In this document: in pieces, positions 1 through 12,545 of the stretch
Numbering within the stretch: position 1 is the stretch's first letter
How the letters are laid out: every line of letters begins with the position of its first letter
NCBI RefSeq assembly: GCF_008831285.2
Contig: NC_045138.2
Coordinates: 34,342,769-34,406,768 of the forward strand
DNA: 64,000 bases
Direction: 5' to 3'
Source of the DNA: Nymphaea colorata
Taxonomy: Eukaryota > Streptophyta > Magnoliopsida > Nymphaeales > Nymphaeaceae
Made by a program: the position numbers and the translations under genes
The notes under the pieces: generated by a model
Seen by the model: the letters and a program-made list of their open reading frames with translations, nothing else
What the model was told of the DNA's origin: nothing
The model's database searches: none

Positions 1-577
1 ATAGGGACCTTCGCATATTGGCCATGCAGCATGACTTAGCTAGTTTAGCCTGTGCCAGACTTTCTTTTAGGAAGATAACAATAAATATTTGTTTCTCAGA
101 CATTTCAAATAACAATTTCTTTTAAAATCACCAATTCAGGCTGATTCATATCTGCCAAAATGACCTAATGCACTGCATTGTTCAGCAACCTGATACAGCT
201 CAACACTGACAAACAAATTCTCGCTTCTCAGAATTGTTATCGAACACCTCTCACTCAAGGACAAGTCAAAAAAATATTCCTTGTTCAGGACAGAAGCACA
301 AAGGGAAATGAAGCTAACAAGAAGTTCGGGAGGGTAAAAGCACAATGCTAGTAAGAAAGAAAGGAGAACTTCACTATCCAATCTGACATGAATGACGCAT
401 TGAAGTGTTCGGCTGAATAAGAGACTGACCACAACAAAACCAATTACCAGAATTCTACATTACGTTGCTTTCCATGGACATTAATTGAGATTCATAAATT
501 ATCAAATGAGACATTAATGCGTAAAAGAAAGCAAAATGTTGGAAAAGGGACAAAAATAAAAAAGCCATAATGCTTAC
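1..577 (-). other. Intron or downstream part of the PPR gene, no recognised exon
   Basis: On the - strand this stretch follows a good splice donor (GTAAGC, reading down from 577), so it should be intron and possibly later sequence of the PPR gene, which continues beyond the left edge. An open frame at 136-432 (-) gives 98 codons without PPR-like periodicity or any family I recognise, so I do not call it an exon. Confidence 0.4.
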
Positions 578-1207
578 CAGCGGTCTTCAGATGTTGCTCA
601 CTCCTATTTGACTCCACATAACTGCACAGCTGCTCAATTTTATCATTGTTGTTGACGAGAATCCATAGAAGCATCTCGTAATAACCTATCCTGAAGCATG
701 AACTAGGATTTTCCTCCATTATCAATTTACTAAAGGACTGGAATTCCTCTATCATGCCCATGTCAACGAAATACTGAAGCAATGGACCATAGCTTCCTTC
801 TTCAATCGGGAATCCCTGTTCTCTCAATGACTGTAAAAGTTGTAATGCTTTGTGGATTTGATCTATTGAATCATCCTCTTTAATACAGGTCCTTGCTGTC
901 TCCACACTGAGTTCGATCAGTGCATTGTACTCTTTGATGCCATTTTCTCGACCCAACTTACTAAACACCTCCAGAGTTGTTTCTGCACCCAATTTCTTTG
1001 CACAAGTTCTTATCAACTTTTCGAACCTACGACTCTGCATGTGTTTGGATACCCATTTTTGCTTTCTCCCTCTCAGTAGTTCTTTGCGATGCAGTGTGAC
1101 TGATTTAGAAGTGTTTGAAAACCATGGTATATCCAAAATGCTTTCCAGCAACATGACATCTTTGGATGATGAAGAAGGCCGTTCAGAAAGTTCAACAGAA
1201 GCACCAT
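578..1207 (-). CDS. Internal exon of a PPR protein similar to Arabidopsis At4g21880/At4g04790 (partial gene)
   Basis: The exon runs from an acceptor (TTCTCAG, exon from 1207) to a donor GTAAGC just below 578. It encodes about 210 residues including SILDIPWFSN, RKQKWVSKHMQSRRF, AKKLGAETTLEVFSKLGREN, GIKEYNALIE and EEGSYGPLLQYFVDMGMIEE. The order and spacing match, from memory, the N-terminal half of the organelle-targeted PPR proteins At4g21880/At4g04790, including a YNALI-type helix and a GPLLxYxxDMGMxEEF segment typical of P-class repeats. P-class PPR proteins bind organelle RNA; the target here is unknown. No start codon belongs to this exon: the frame is closed upstream at about 1221, so an earlier exon is needed. 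The remaining repeats lie beyond position 1. The exon looks intact. Confidence 0.8.
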
Positions 1208-2430
1208 CTGAGAATGAAGATCACAAATGTAATATTAAAAGTAGAAGAGAGTCAACGTCTCAAGCAACTAGGGGCACAAATTGCATAGGTGGGATCTCAA
1301 ATTCACTTATTATTTTCCAGTACATGACTACACTCGCTTCAGGTTCCAGACAAGCACTTGGGATTTTTTATTCTTGTAGAAAACACAACTTCTTCGGATT
1401 TCAGAAGGCACATGCATCCAAGCAACCATCCGAATGTTTTGCCAGTTGGCACCAAGGAGGACTAAGAGAGTATTGCTCATCGTATCGACGGAGCGATGGA
1501 ACTCTTCAAGATTGGGCCATGGATCGGCTCAAAATCTTGTAAGGGAACATGCACGGGAAAGAGTTCGAACCATGAAGGTGCAGACTAATTAGACAAGTAC
1601 ACTAACCTGAAAACAGAGCCCCAAAATTTAAATTACGAGAGTGGATAACGACCGAGCATCAAACCCACTAGAAAGCAGAAACCAGCAGCAAAAATATTCC
1701 AGCGAAACATTACAAGCACATAACACTAAATAAGAGTGGACACAGGTCTACAAAACTTGGACAATGAACAAAAACTTCGGTTCTCTGGGTCGTTGATGCA
1801 CCAGAAAAATCCTTAAGATTTATCTTGTGTATCTTCTAATAAACAGGACACATTGCTGACCGCACGCATTGCAGACAGCAGAACAAGAACATCAAAATAA
1901 TAGCAAAATTTGAGCGTAAATTTGGTGGAAAACAACCGTGGGCGGCAAGAACAGGGTCGAGCATAACTAAAAATATGTAATTATACGGTCCCAACAGGAA
2001 AAACCTACTCGCTTTTCGCAGGCAATATGCATTTTCACAAAACTAAACAATTCCACAAAGCGGATACATTATGAGGAGACAAACAAACAAAGATCGAAAA
2101 AGAGAGTAGCTAGAAAATCCACGTATCTTCGTCCAGTACGTTTCGAAAAAGATAGAAACTAGGAGCAAAATTCTGAAAAGATTGCTCCTAAAAGCAAAGC
2201 AACAAAGAGCGTCAAGGACATATGAGCAATGAAAACCAGCGGTCGGGCAGCGGCCAGACGATACCACACTAGAAAAAAGGTCCCCGGCATTCTTCACCGC
2301 CTCGTCTTTCGCAGAAGATGACCCAAAAAATTAACCATAAGAACAGAAAATCTATACAGGAGCAAGCAGCAAAAATCAATCATATAAACGACGACATAAC
2401 AGATAACGAATAAGAGGATTAGATAAGTAC

Positions 2431-2596
2431 TCAATAGGAAGGGGGGCCGCTGCTTAGGTGAAGCAGGGGCGGAACTCGCGGGGGACTGGGGCCACAGGGA
2501 GAGGGCTTTGAGCGAAGAGAGGTCCAGGGCTTCCTCCTGGACGGACTTCTTGGCAGCCTTCAGGGAAGGGAGGAAGAAAGAGGAGAGTTTGCTCAT
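2431..2596 (-). CDS. Candidate first coding exon of the PPR gene
   Basis: An ATG at 2594-2596 (-) opens a frame beginning MSKLSSFFLPSLKAAKKS, followed by a Ser/Ala/Pro-rich stretch, as expected for an organelle transit peptide. A possible donor GTACTT follows 2431; beyond it the frame continues into hydrophobic, intron-like sequence. An 8-codon upstream reading frame (starting MALQWRWQ) precedes it. The link to the exon at 578-1207 rests on strand, order and the lack of another start, not on homology. Splicing across 1208-2430 would need the phases to agree (the downstream exon starts with two bases of a codon), which I could not confirm. Confidence 0.35.
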
Positions 2597-4836
2597 CTGG
2601 CTCTCTTCCCCTCACTGCCACCGCCACTGGAGGGCCATCGCCGGCTCGCGCCAACCGCATGCGGTACAAAACTGTCGAACTTACGACGTCCCCGTTTGGT
2701 TATTCGTCCCTCCCTGGCTTCAGCCCTCGCTTGACGAGGTAGATACTTTGAAGCCACTCCGTCCCCGGACCTCGGTGAGTCGACCCAGGACAGAGAAGGC
2801 ACCGTCTGGTAACACGGACACTTCTTTTAACCCATCTTTCTCTTCGGTTGTCATCATCCTGCGTTTCGACTCTACGCCCACCCATTTAACGTGATCATTC
2901 AATCCATCATAGACTCATAGCCAATAAAAAAAATTATAAGAAAAATGTGAGTTACATTTTCATCATTTAGTCTTAATTTATTTTTTTATCTCAATCATCA
3001 TTGTACTTTAAATATACGGTTCTAATTAAATGGCTATGTTTATTATCGTTCATTCACTATATACATGTATATATTATTTTCCATTCAATTTCAACTTTTA
3101 CAGCAGTGGATAAAACCAAAAGATTATATGGTTTCGAATTCGATCAAATTGTTTTCTTCTTCTTTTTGTTATTTTTTACGAAAAAGGTATTTGTTTGTCT
3201 TCTTTGGTTTGCCCAGTGGAGAATATAGTTGTGTAATAGTTTACACGAATATATATAGGAAAGACCTGAACTTCCGCTCGAACGTTTTACATGTAAAATC
3301 CAAGCTGCGTAAACACCGATGATCGGTCGGTTTGGTCTATAGTTTAATAAATCAATAACGAGTATGTATGATGTTTCTGAAAGGTTGCATTCATTCATAT
3401 ACTTTACCTAAACTGCAACATTAAAAAGGTGCATCGAAATTAGGATCATTACTTTAAAACACGAAGCAAAAAACATAGCATATCTGGTCAGTGTATTCTT
3501 AAGCAAGTGATAGGATGCAATGTTCAAGTTGAAGAATATGTAATTGACATCGTTGACGCCAAAGCATCATAAGACCTCAAAGGTATGAAGAATGAGAGGA
3601 CATTTAAGCTTTTTTTGTTGGGTAGTGAATGATTTATTAACCTTTTGTTCACTCTCAAAAATTACAAGCACATACATAGCGACATATTTTTTTTTTTGTA
3701 AGCCATTGTTGGGCTCAAAGGCTGAAAATAATTTTATTGCATTTATCATACAATAAGAAAAATACATTTTAAAATTTTATGATGTGATTTGATCGAGTTG
3801 TCGAGCCAGGTCCAATTCCAAGTTTACAAACGATGAGTTTTGATGAGCATACCGGTAGAGCGACCAAAGAATAAAGTTTGGCTGCAGTGCAGCATACCAT
3901 ATCCGACCAGACCAGCTCCATTAGCAGCACCAGGGTATTTATGAATCACGTGAACTTTATTTCCTTTATTGTTATTATTTTTAATATTTATTTGTTAACT
4001 CCGACTGTTCATTTTACCCTTTTTTAGATTAGCAAAAATGCGAACATAAAACCATGGATTTATTTTTAAAGACATAAAATCATATTAGAATAAAGGTATT
4101 CAAACACCTGCAGGTCAGAGTGAAAGACCAACATAAATGCAATTCAACATTGAAAGGAAGGGCTCGTTATTTCCAAAAAAAAAAAAAGGATGTCCAATAT
4201 AGGCCACTGCAATCATCAAAGGCCATTTCACAAAAGTAATGTTTGTTATTTTGAAAGCAGTTTTATGAAACACCAGTACATTACATTTATTACCAAATGA
4301 CAAATTTAAATTCAAACTTGTGTGGTGTGGGGTCAATATTTTTATTTATCCTAAACATTTTTTAAAATTTAATAAAACAAAATAACCATGAATTTTTCCA
4401 GCAAATTTTTTTTTTTAAAAATGTGTACGGCACGTACTAAAAAATCTGAATCGATCACCATTGTGATTAACCAGAAAAGAAGTATCAGCCGTTGAAAAGG
4501 AAACAGCAGTTTGCTGGGCACGAAGAATGCATGAAATAAAAAGTCTGTATCGTCTTATAAATATTCGCGTTATTTTGCAAGTTTCCTTGATAAGAATGAT
4601 GGATGGCCCGCTCGGCGAACCCGTTATCGGAAAACGTCGAGATTCGAACCCGATATTCCAAGTAAAGCGCTCTAAACCGCTGCCGCCAACTCACCTTCTC
4701 CGCCACTTCCCGCGGGCACGCATGTTCACGCCACCGGCTGCGCCACCGAGAGGGTAACCCCCTCTGTCGCCACCAGTGTCCGTTTCCCCGGTCGCCCACT
4801 CTTTGCCCCAAATCAACGGCGGCGGTAGTCAGCTCG
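2597..4836. other. Intergenic region between the PPR and TraB genes
   Basis: AT-rich DNA with poly-A and poly-T runs and no convincing gene. It separates two divergent genes (PPR on -, TraB on +), so promoters for both should lie near its ends. A degenerate tRNA-like box A/box B pair at 4640-4705 (- strand) is listed separately. Confidence 0.6.
4640..4705 (-). repeat. tRNA-like A/B box pair, possible SINE relic
   Basis: On the - strand TGGCGGAGAAGG (box A-like, 4694-4705) is followed about 44 nt later by GGTTCGAATCT (box B, 4640-4650). The T arm can form five pairs around the TTCGAAT loop. The seven bases after it do not pair with those before the A box, so an acceptor stem is missing and this is not a working tRNA gene. 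A tRNA-derived SINE head or a decayed tRNA is the best guess. No clear tail or target duplication was found. Confidence 0.3.
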
Positions 4837-7800
4837 ATGGACTCTTCCCATCGACCTGGTGATGCCCAGGCCGCAGACCTCTCTGCCAGCACCACCGATG
4901 ACTACGTCCACGTTCCGCCTCCCGCTGCCTCCGGCGAGCCCGATGAAACCCTAGTCCCCGTCGTCGCCGCCCCTTCCGAGGAGCAGTACGAAACAGTGAA
5001 TCTCATTGCCGATCCACCCTCCGGGGAGCCGGACAGTGCCGTGGCCCCCGCAGGCGATGCCTCAACCCGTCGGCCGAACGAAGGCTTAATCCGAGTTGAC
5101 TCTGCGAGGTCCGAGCCAGAGGAGGAAGGGGCGGCAGGAGAGCCGCTGTCTCTGGAAGATTCAGAGAGCGAAGAAGCTGAAACGGAGCATGGTTACCTTC
5201 CCAGCGAAGAAGACCCTCGAGAATTGGTAGATCTTGGGGGTTGGACCGGCGAGAACGTGAAGTTCGAGCTCCCGCCGGAACTCACGAAGAACGTCGTCTT
5301 TCTGGAGTGCGAATCATCGGCTCCCGGGGGGGTCTGCCGGATCTGTTTGGTTGGAACTGCTCACGTGTCGAAGGTAATGTTCTGCGGATTTCTCTTGTGC
5401 CCTTGTCAATAGTCACAGCGCCTGTTTACTGGCCTTTATAAGCCTTTAGGGGAGTATAGTTCGTCGTTCTAATTGATATTGCTCAATGTGTTTTCTCCCA
5501 CCGATGTCCGATATACTGGAAATTAGATGTGCGTGTGGATTTCTTGTTAATTGGCGATTCCACTTAAACCGGAATTGCAGTTCAGGTTGAAGGCGCGATT
5601 TACTCCACTTCTTCTCGCGGCATTCTGGGCTGTTTGTCCATACGCTTTCACGGCAGTCAGTTTTTCTCCGACTAACAAAACTTTGATTTGTGCTCGGCAG
5701 TAAATCGTGAAACAAATTATTGGCAATCCGTTGTGAGTGAAATTGTCGGGAAGCTGATGTCATGATCTTATAGGAACAGCCAAACTTAAGGCTCTTAGAA
5801 CTTTTTTGGGTTGAATGATCCTACTTAAATTTAGAAATATATATTTCCAGAAGATTGAGGTAGCTTCTGCAACGCCTTGCAACCCTATCTCATGCATACA
5901 AATCTTGGTAATTTGTGTTATGTAAAGTGTAAAGAATTGATGCCCAAAGAATTCCAATGTGGTTGTCTGTGGTACGTTGTGTTGCTTTGCTTAAGTTGAT
6001 TGGTCATCTTCGGGCTGCTCTAAGATGGCGCTTCAATTTGCACCCGAGTTCTCTGGCTCTATTCAGATATTTTAGTCAAGTGTTTATCAAATTCATTTAA
6101 TAGGTTATCCGTTATTCGAAGTAACGAATGGGCAAATGGATGAAAATTTGTTAATTGCCCATTCCCTAGTAGTGAATAGCCAACGTGCTTTTGATACTAC
6201 TTTCATTTCAATAATTTCATGTGTATGACACGTTAATGTGACTGCAGGAATCATGCGATGAAGTTCAAGCGATCATCAATCTCTTGAAACCGCAGGTGCT
6301 TCCCTCTTCAAACTCTCCACTTGATTGACCGATGGATCATTTAGCAGGTTAGCTGCCTGCATTTAGGTAATTTTTGGTTTTGTTCCTTCAATGCAAAATT
6401 CATGAAGATGTTTGCTGCAGGTGGTCTTTTTGGAGCTATGCTCAAATCGGGTAGCCTTTTTATCTCCCAATGTTCAGGTACCCACATCTCCTCCCTGGTG
6501 GACCCCTTTTATTGATCTGTTTTTATCGGTCATTTACAGTATTTCAGCAGAGTAATCGCTTTGATTTTTCTGTTTTTAGTACTTCAAGGTACGTTATTGT
6601 TGTATGAATTACTTTTGATAACTAATTTGTTTCTGTTTGTTTAAAAGAACTAACCTACAGGGCCTTCTTGTTGAACCTTTTGAATTTGCAAATTTGCTAC
6701 GTGTGCATGGTCAATTATTTTCAACAACGGTGACTGCACAACTTACCGTTAAAACGTTTTCACATGCGAATGGAGCACACACCATTCCCACATGATATTT
6801 TCTTGTTCTGCTTATATTTTCTCTGCTGTCATTGCATTGGACTGATTGTGTTCCATTTAAATTTCAGCAAGTCCAGTCACTGCGGGAAATGGTTGATATA
6901 TGGAAGAAAGGGGAGATGAATCTTTTTGGACTTCTCTACAGTTGGTTCTTTTCCAAGGCAATGCTATTTCCATGTCATGGCTATAGGTTCTTATTATTTC
7001 CGTCAATGACAAGTTTAGATGTTAAGGTTTTACATTCTTTGTGGATTTTATTCCATTTGTTCAGCTGGGTCTACTATTTATGTTTTTCTTTCGGACCGAA
7101 ACATTGTATGTTGCAGGTCGCAAACCAACTTGAAGTGACACCTGGTGCTGAGTTCCGTACAGCTTATGAAGCAGCAATTAGTTACGGGGCAAGGGTTATA
7201 CTCGGTGATCGTCCTATCAAGGTAATCTGATGACTTTTTGTTGGTTGTGGAGGTGAATATTCTGGAATGTTTGGGATCTTATATTGCTTAGACATAGAGA
7301 AAAAGAGTAGGTGGGCCTTTTCCCTGCCCTTTCAGTCTTTTCTGGCATTTCCAATGAAGCGCTGGTGGTGATCATGAAATTGTTGTCATGGTTATAAGTA
7401 ACTGCAAACAACTTCGTTTTTTATTTAGAAAATAAGAAAATAACTTCCACCACAGTCTGGGAATCAGGTTCTTATATTTATAGCTCGAAAATGAGATTGG
7501 GGTCCTAATATGTATCTTGGAGTACTGTTTTGTCTCTTGAGCATCCCATATTCTATTTATATGCATTTTTCTTGTATGGAGAATCGAGTTGATCATTTAT
7601 TTAGTCAGTTTTCCAATGGATGTTAATTTTGGTACATTCAGTTCACTCAATAATTCATCTTCCGCAGAGTATTCTGTAGTGCATCTTTGGTTGCTCATGC
7701 GTGTACTTCTGTTGGCTTTTTAACTAGGTGACATTGAGAAGAACATGGGGACTGATGCCTTTGTGGCAAAAAATAAAGCTTCTGCTGCACATGTTTTTCC

Positions 7801-9269
7801 AAGGAATCTGTTTACCAGGTGCAAAAGATCTCAATGACATGGTCAGTATGGTCTTTGATTATTTCCTTGGATTTGTGATTTCAATTCTATAGGTTCTAAC
7901 ATAGTCTTCTGATTAAGATTAGATATTTTCAGCTGTTTAACCATTCACAAATAACTGATGGTCTGTCAGTTAATTGTTTGTGGACAGGATCATTTGGTTT
8001 TGCATATTTGTTCATAAAACCGTGGACCAAAATTGAAATTGGTCAGAACTTTCTCAAACAAGAAACGGTTTTTTTTTTCTTCTTGTTTTTTGAAAACATC
8101 TCGTGTTGAAATAAGCCCTAATTAGGTCAACATTTCATACTACGAAGTGCATCCCTTCAATATAGATGCAACAACCATCTCATTGGTGAAATTTGGTGAA
8201 AGCAAAATGCCTGAATGCCCTTATATTCAGTCAAAAGGTTTCTATTCATGGATCTTGTACTTTTCAAAGATAATCACTTGATATTTTCATCAGCTGAAGG
8301 CAATGGGTGATGTTGACATGTTCACATTTGTGGTTCAAGAAATGAGCAAGTCTTACCCAACATTTATGGAGACCATTGTTCATGAACGTGATCGGTAGTA
8401 CATTGTTTTCTGCTTTTCCTTCAGTAATTTATTATTTTTTATTGTGAACTTCGTTTAGCATATTTTGTTTACCTTGAGTTTACATGACCTTTGGGTTATT
8501 TACTGCCCATTTCATTTTATTGCTTCAGGTATATGTCACATACATTGTTACGGGTTGCAAGTAGCCATAATTCTGTTGTGGGTGTTGTTGGCAAGGGTCA
8601 TTTACCTGGAATTAAGGAGCACTGGAAGCAGCCCATTGAGGTAAGCAATCCTATTTTATTTAAGGAATTCCTTTTCTTCCTTAAATTGCTAATGATGCAC
8701 TGATGTCCTCTTCAAAGTTAGATTTACATAATGTTAAACCAGAAATAATTTAACTGTTGGTTCTGTGTCCTTTGTTTGGTTCGTTAGAAATTCAAGCGAG
8801 TCTTTATGTTAAAAGGTTGTAGTAACCAGACAAACATTAATGATTGTGATACCCAATTGACGTATGGTGCATCACTGAATATGGCATGCCCTAGCAGTGT
8901 GGATTCAGTCGTTTTTGTTCTTCTCTTTGTTATATTTCAGAATGCCACCTTTCTTTGATATACCCAAGAGTTGGTATGACTTTGTTTTTTTAAAAAAAAG
9001 GAGGTGGTTATGGAGGAACTGCTGTTTACTGTAAAAACTAAAAAGTTGGTGTCAGCTTGCGCTTTTTTGTAATGGGCCTTCAATATGTGTTCTCCTGAGG
9101 CACACTTCTTATGTTGTTTTTCGTTGTTCCTGACTGGCAGATGTCTGATCTGTTGGCAATCCCAGAAAGCATATCATGTTGGTCATCCAAGAAATTGTGG
9201 ACCACCGTTGGCATTGCAGTTGTTGGGGTGGCTGTTGCTTCTGGTTACTTTCTTGCCAGCAAGAGGTAG
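4837..9269 (+). CDS. TraB-domain protein, probable tail-anchored organelle membrane protein
   Basis: Nine exons join in frame to 430 codons: 4837-5373, 6248-6295, 6421-6477, 6868-6957, 7117-7221, 7728-7841, 8294-8394, 8529-8640 and 9141-9269 (stop included). The first 150 residues are acidic and low in complexity. The TraB domain follows: LVGTAHVS, then LLKPQVVFLELCSNRV, GAEFRTAYEAA, VILGDRPIKVTLRRTW, VVQEMSKSYP and VVGKGHLPGIKEHWKQP, in the order of the plant TraB family (Arabidopsis At1g05270 type). The C-terminus is one hydrophobic helix (about residues 405-425) ending ASKR, typical of a tail anchor. Arabidopsis TRB1/TRB2 sit in the mitochondrial outer membrane at ER contact sites and bind ATG8 and VAP27; the same role here is inference. 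Intron 4 appears to use a GC donor; all other introns are GT-AG. The ATG is the first in an open frame of matching composition. Confidence 0.9.
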
Positions 9270-9689
9270 ACAGGGTGATTACAGGATCCTTTCTCTTCCA
9301 GCAATTGGTTCTTACATATTACTTCTTTTTTCTTCTTGGAAGTTAATTTTGTACATTTTTAGCCAAGTGCATAAAATTTTCAGCTGGTCACTGATTCATA
9401 ACTTGTTAAACTTGCATTTGCACTGTCTTGTGCATTCTGGATGTGCTTGGACAGAGTGCTGTAGAGTGACTAATCTTGTGAAATTTCATTTTACATCCAT
9501 TTGTTCTTGATCTGGGTTTAGGTTGAGACAGGGTTATGGATGGACTGATAATGGAAAGTGTTGGTTGTGTATTTACCTGTTCGCGTGAAATTTGGTTATT
9601 CTGGCTAATAAGTACAGGTTTCTTTCTCTTGGCCTGGAAAACCAGGTGTTCGTGATGAAGCAAGTGTTGGCCTATGTACGACGCATTAA

Positions 9690-9767
9690 AAAATGTATCT
9701 GCGAAAATCACTGTTGGTACCAATACATAAAATGTATCTATGAAAATCAATATTGGTACTTTGATAC
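9690..9767. repeat. 39-bp tandem duplication
   Basis: AAAATGTATCT followed by GAAAATCA and TTGGTAC occurs at 9690 and again at 9729, a 39-bp offset with a few differences. It lies about 400 bp after the TraB stop, probably beyond or within its 3' UTR. Confidence 0.6.
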
Positions 9768-12160
9768 GTTTATGGTCAAAGGCTTTGAGTTGGCAAGGCC
9801 ACCACTAATCTGCTGCAAGTACTTCCCAACAAATTCTCTAGGTCGGAAGGGTGAAGACCACGGGGAAAATTACACACAGGACCGAGTTTGTGGAGTATCT
9901 CGTTTAGGTCATTAACTGCCTTGTGTTACTTCAAAGGACATCTAGTTAGAAATCCTCAGTCATCCCCCCCAAAATGCGAACTTACGCATCCGTGGGAAAA
10001 CCTTCTTTCACGTACATGAAAAACGTTGCTGATTGTGAGTAGTATCTTGTTGTAAGTTGATTGCTTTACCAGGCTGTTTATGATAGAAGGAAAGCAGGCA
10101 CACAACTCACACAGCAGGAGAAATGCTAAACCGAGTGCTTGCTTTTTAAGATCGATGTTGACGTCCTAATTTTTTATGTTCCCGTTCGAAACCCTTGTTT
10201 CGTAAAACGCATATCTTGTTGTCACGATTCAGGGGAAAGGAAGCATAATCGTCAATGGAAAGGCTTGCTAGTAGTCTGCAAATACTTGGAGAAGTTAACA
10301 AAAGGGTTTCCCAAGGCTTGGAGGCCAAAGTGGCATTGACGGACTGCGCTTGAGTTTATGTCGGTATTCCGGAATTGTTCTGTGATGTTCAGCTTTGTTC
10401 AGTTGTATTCTTATGGTTATGGTGAAGCCCGGTGGCTTGCCCGGCAAATACTGGGCATTTGTGAAAGCCTGACTCAGGCTATAGGTTCCACTGCTCCAGT
10501 ACTCTCGAATCTCGCCTTGGAAGTTTTATAAAAATGGGGTCTTCTTTCAGGTTTTTTTATCAATGGAAAAACTCGTTCACATGTAAGCAGGCGATGAGAA
10601 ATTACCATGTCAAAGATTAGCACATGGTTGCCCTTCACGTATGCATTGTTTAAGGGATTCATCTTTGGACTTAATTAAGTCTTTTTAAAGGAAAAGAGGC
10701 AAAAGAGTTCAATGGCCTGGTGGTGTGTCTGCAAAGGATGGCCTGGGTATGTAACTTGGAGTAAACTGGTCGAGTTTTATGACTAACCCAGCTTGCATTT
10801 GCAAGTCATAAAGAAAAGGCAGAGGAGCTACACATCCCCGTAGGGGTAAGTTCTGGTACCTTTGGAATTGGTGCTTCTTAACTACGTGTGTTTATGGGTC
10901 CACGTCAATTAGACACGGATCTTTCTTCAAGCCAACATGGGCAAGAGATGGATGCTCTCCTTCACTCACTTGGCAGTTGGCACAAGTTCTCAGTGCGGCA
11001 TCATCATTCTAACTTCAGGAATTTGTTCAACTTCATTACATTGAGGTGTTCAAGAGACGAGACCACTCGCAAACAGTAGAGGCGTAACCACCAGTAGGGT
11101 TGTGGCTAAGAGCATGATTCACTGCCAATTGGTCATATTGACTATCAATATACGAAGACAGGAAAACTTTCAAGACACCAATGCACTGTCTTCAACTCTC
11201 CCAAGGCAGATAGGAGAAAGGATAAAGAGTGGAAAAATATAGGATGGGAGGAAGCATGTTGGTGGTGTTTCCAGAACAATGGCACCTTTAGAAAAGCCAC
11301 AATTCAGGATAGCCACGCGTTCCACTGTAGCGCCCGAGCCATTACATTGGGAAGAATGGTGAGTGTCTTCCCAAAATTGGTAATGGGCGCAGCATAATAC
11401 CGACTGCAGGACCAAAGAGAGGAAACGAGTTACAGGAATTTTTTGTTTAATGCTAGAGGACCCAAATACCTAACTGAAAACACTCATGTAGAGATTATAG
11501 GAAAACGTTTTCTTTTTTTTTTTTGGAACCCTACATACAGAACAGAGAACCTGAAGAGCATCCAATGAAGCGTCAAAAAAGAGAAACAACCAAAAAAAAA
11601 AAAATAGAAGAAAGGATTGAACAATAACAACGGAAGATAGATTAGTGCTCAGACAGCCAAGGGTTTGTCTTCAACCGCTAGATCAGAAACTCTAGTCCAC
11701 AAACAGTTCCTCATAGCACCAAACCACACAATCAAGAGGAAAAATCAAGTGGTAGAAAGAAAAAAACATTGAACCAGATAACGCTATAAAGCAGACTATC
11801 TTCAGCAAAGGTAAACCAAAAAAAAAAAACAGAGAAAGACAGAGTGAAAGGTGAACGAGGAGAAAATAAGAAGAAGAACGTCGGGAAGAAGGCAGCCGAC
11901 AGTACCAGACGGCACCCGGACGAAGAAGACCTCAACAAAAAGATGGAAGAGAGGAGTATGGGCGCTGGCGTTAGGGTTGTTGGAAATTTATAGCGAATGA
12001 GGAGCGAGGTAGAGCGGGCGGGTCGAGAGTTGGCGAGTCGATCGTGTGGAATTCCGTATTTCTGGATCCAACTCAATCCAGATCCGGTAATGAACACAGA
12101 ACACATTCCAATTACGGCCGGCACGGGTAAGAGGGTTTTATTTGGTATCTTAGAAATCCA

Positions 12161-12545
12161 ACTATACTTTTTTAACAAATCTGATATAAAAGAAAAAAAA
12201 AAAAATAACATGCGATTAAGAAATCAAATCGGACTTAAAAGGACATATCCAATCGGATTCATATTTAAACAAGTATCCGGTTGGATTTGAATCTATTTTT
12301 AAATAAACATCCTATACTCGGTGTCTATTATGTTTTGAAAATCAGTTTGGATTCATTTTAAAAGTCGTATTCGAATATGAAGTTGAAAAATCAGATGTGG
12401 ATCAGATTTGAATTTATGAACTCAGATTTAGATACAGATACGGTATAAATTTTTTTCTTCTTTCGTGTTTGAATCCAAATTAAATTCGATTCTGAAAATG
12501 AGAATATCTGAAAAAACGGATATTGATTCGATTGGTTGACTTGAA
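12161..12545. repeat. Dispersed repeat family, copy 1
   Basis: This segment has scattered GGATTTGAATC / GATTCGGATT-type words and shares its order of landmarks (TTTTAAATAAA, a CTTTGAAAAT/TTTTGAAAAT block, TCAGAT words, a T run before CATTCGTATT-like sequence) with 16425-16705. Similarity is moderate by eye. It is probably a non-autonomous transposon fragment. Confidence 0.4.

Noticed and set aside
925-1542. 205-codon open frame on the + strand
   Set aside because: It lies opposite the PPR exon and its upstream intron; composition and homology support the - strand.
4640-4705. A working tRNA gene
   Set aside because: The acceptor stem does not pair and the anticodon arm is not recognisable.
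11732-12211. 159-codon open frame on the - strand
   Set aside because: Built from poly-A/poly-T runs giving Phe and Ser strings; no domain, no splice-site support.
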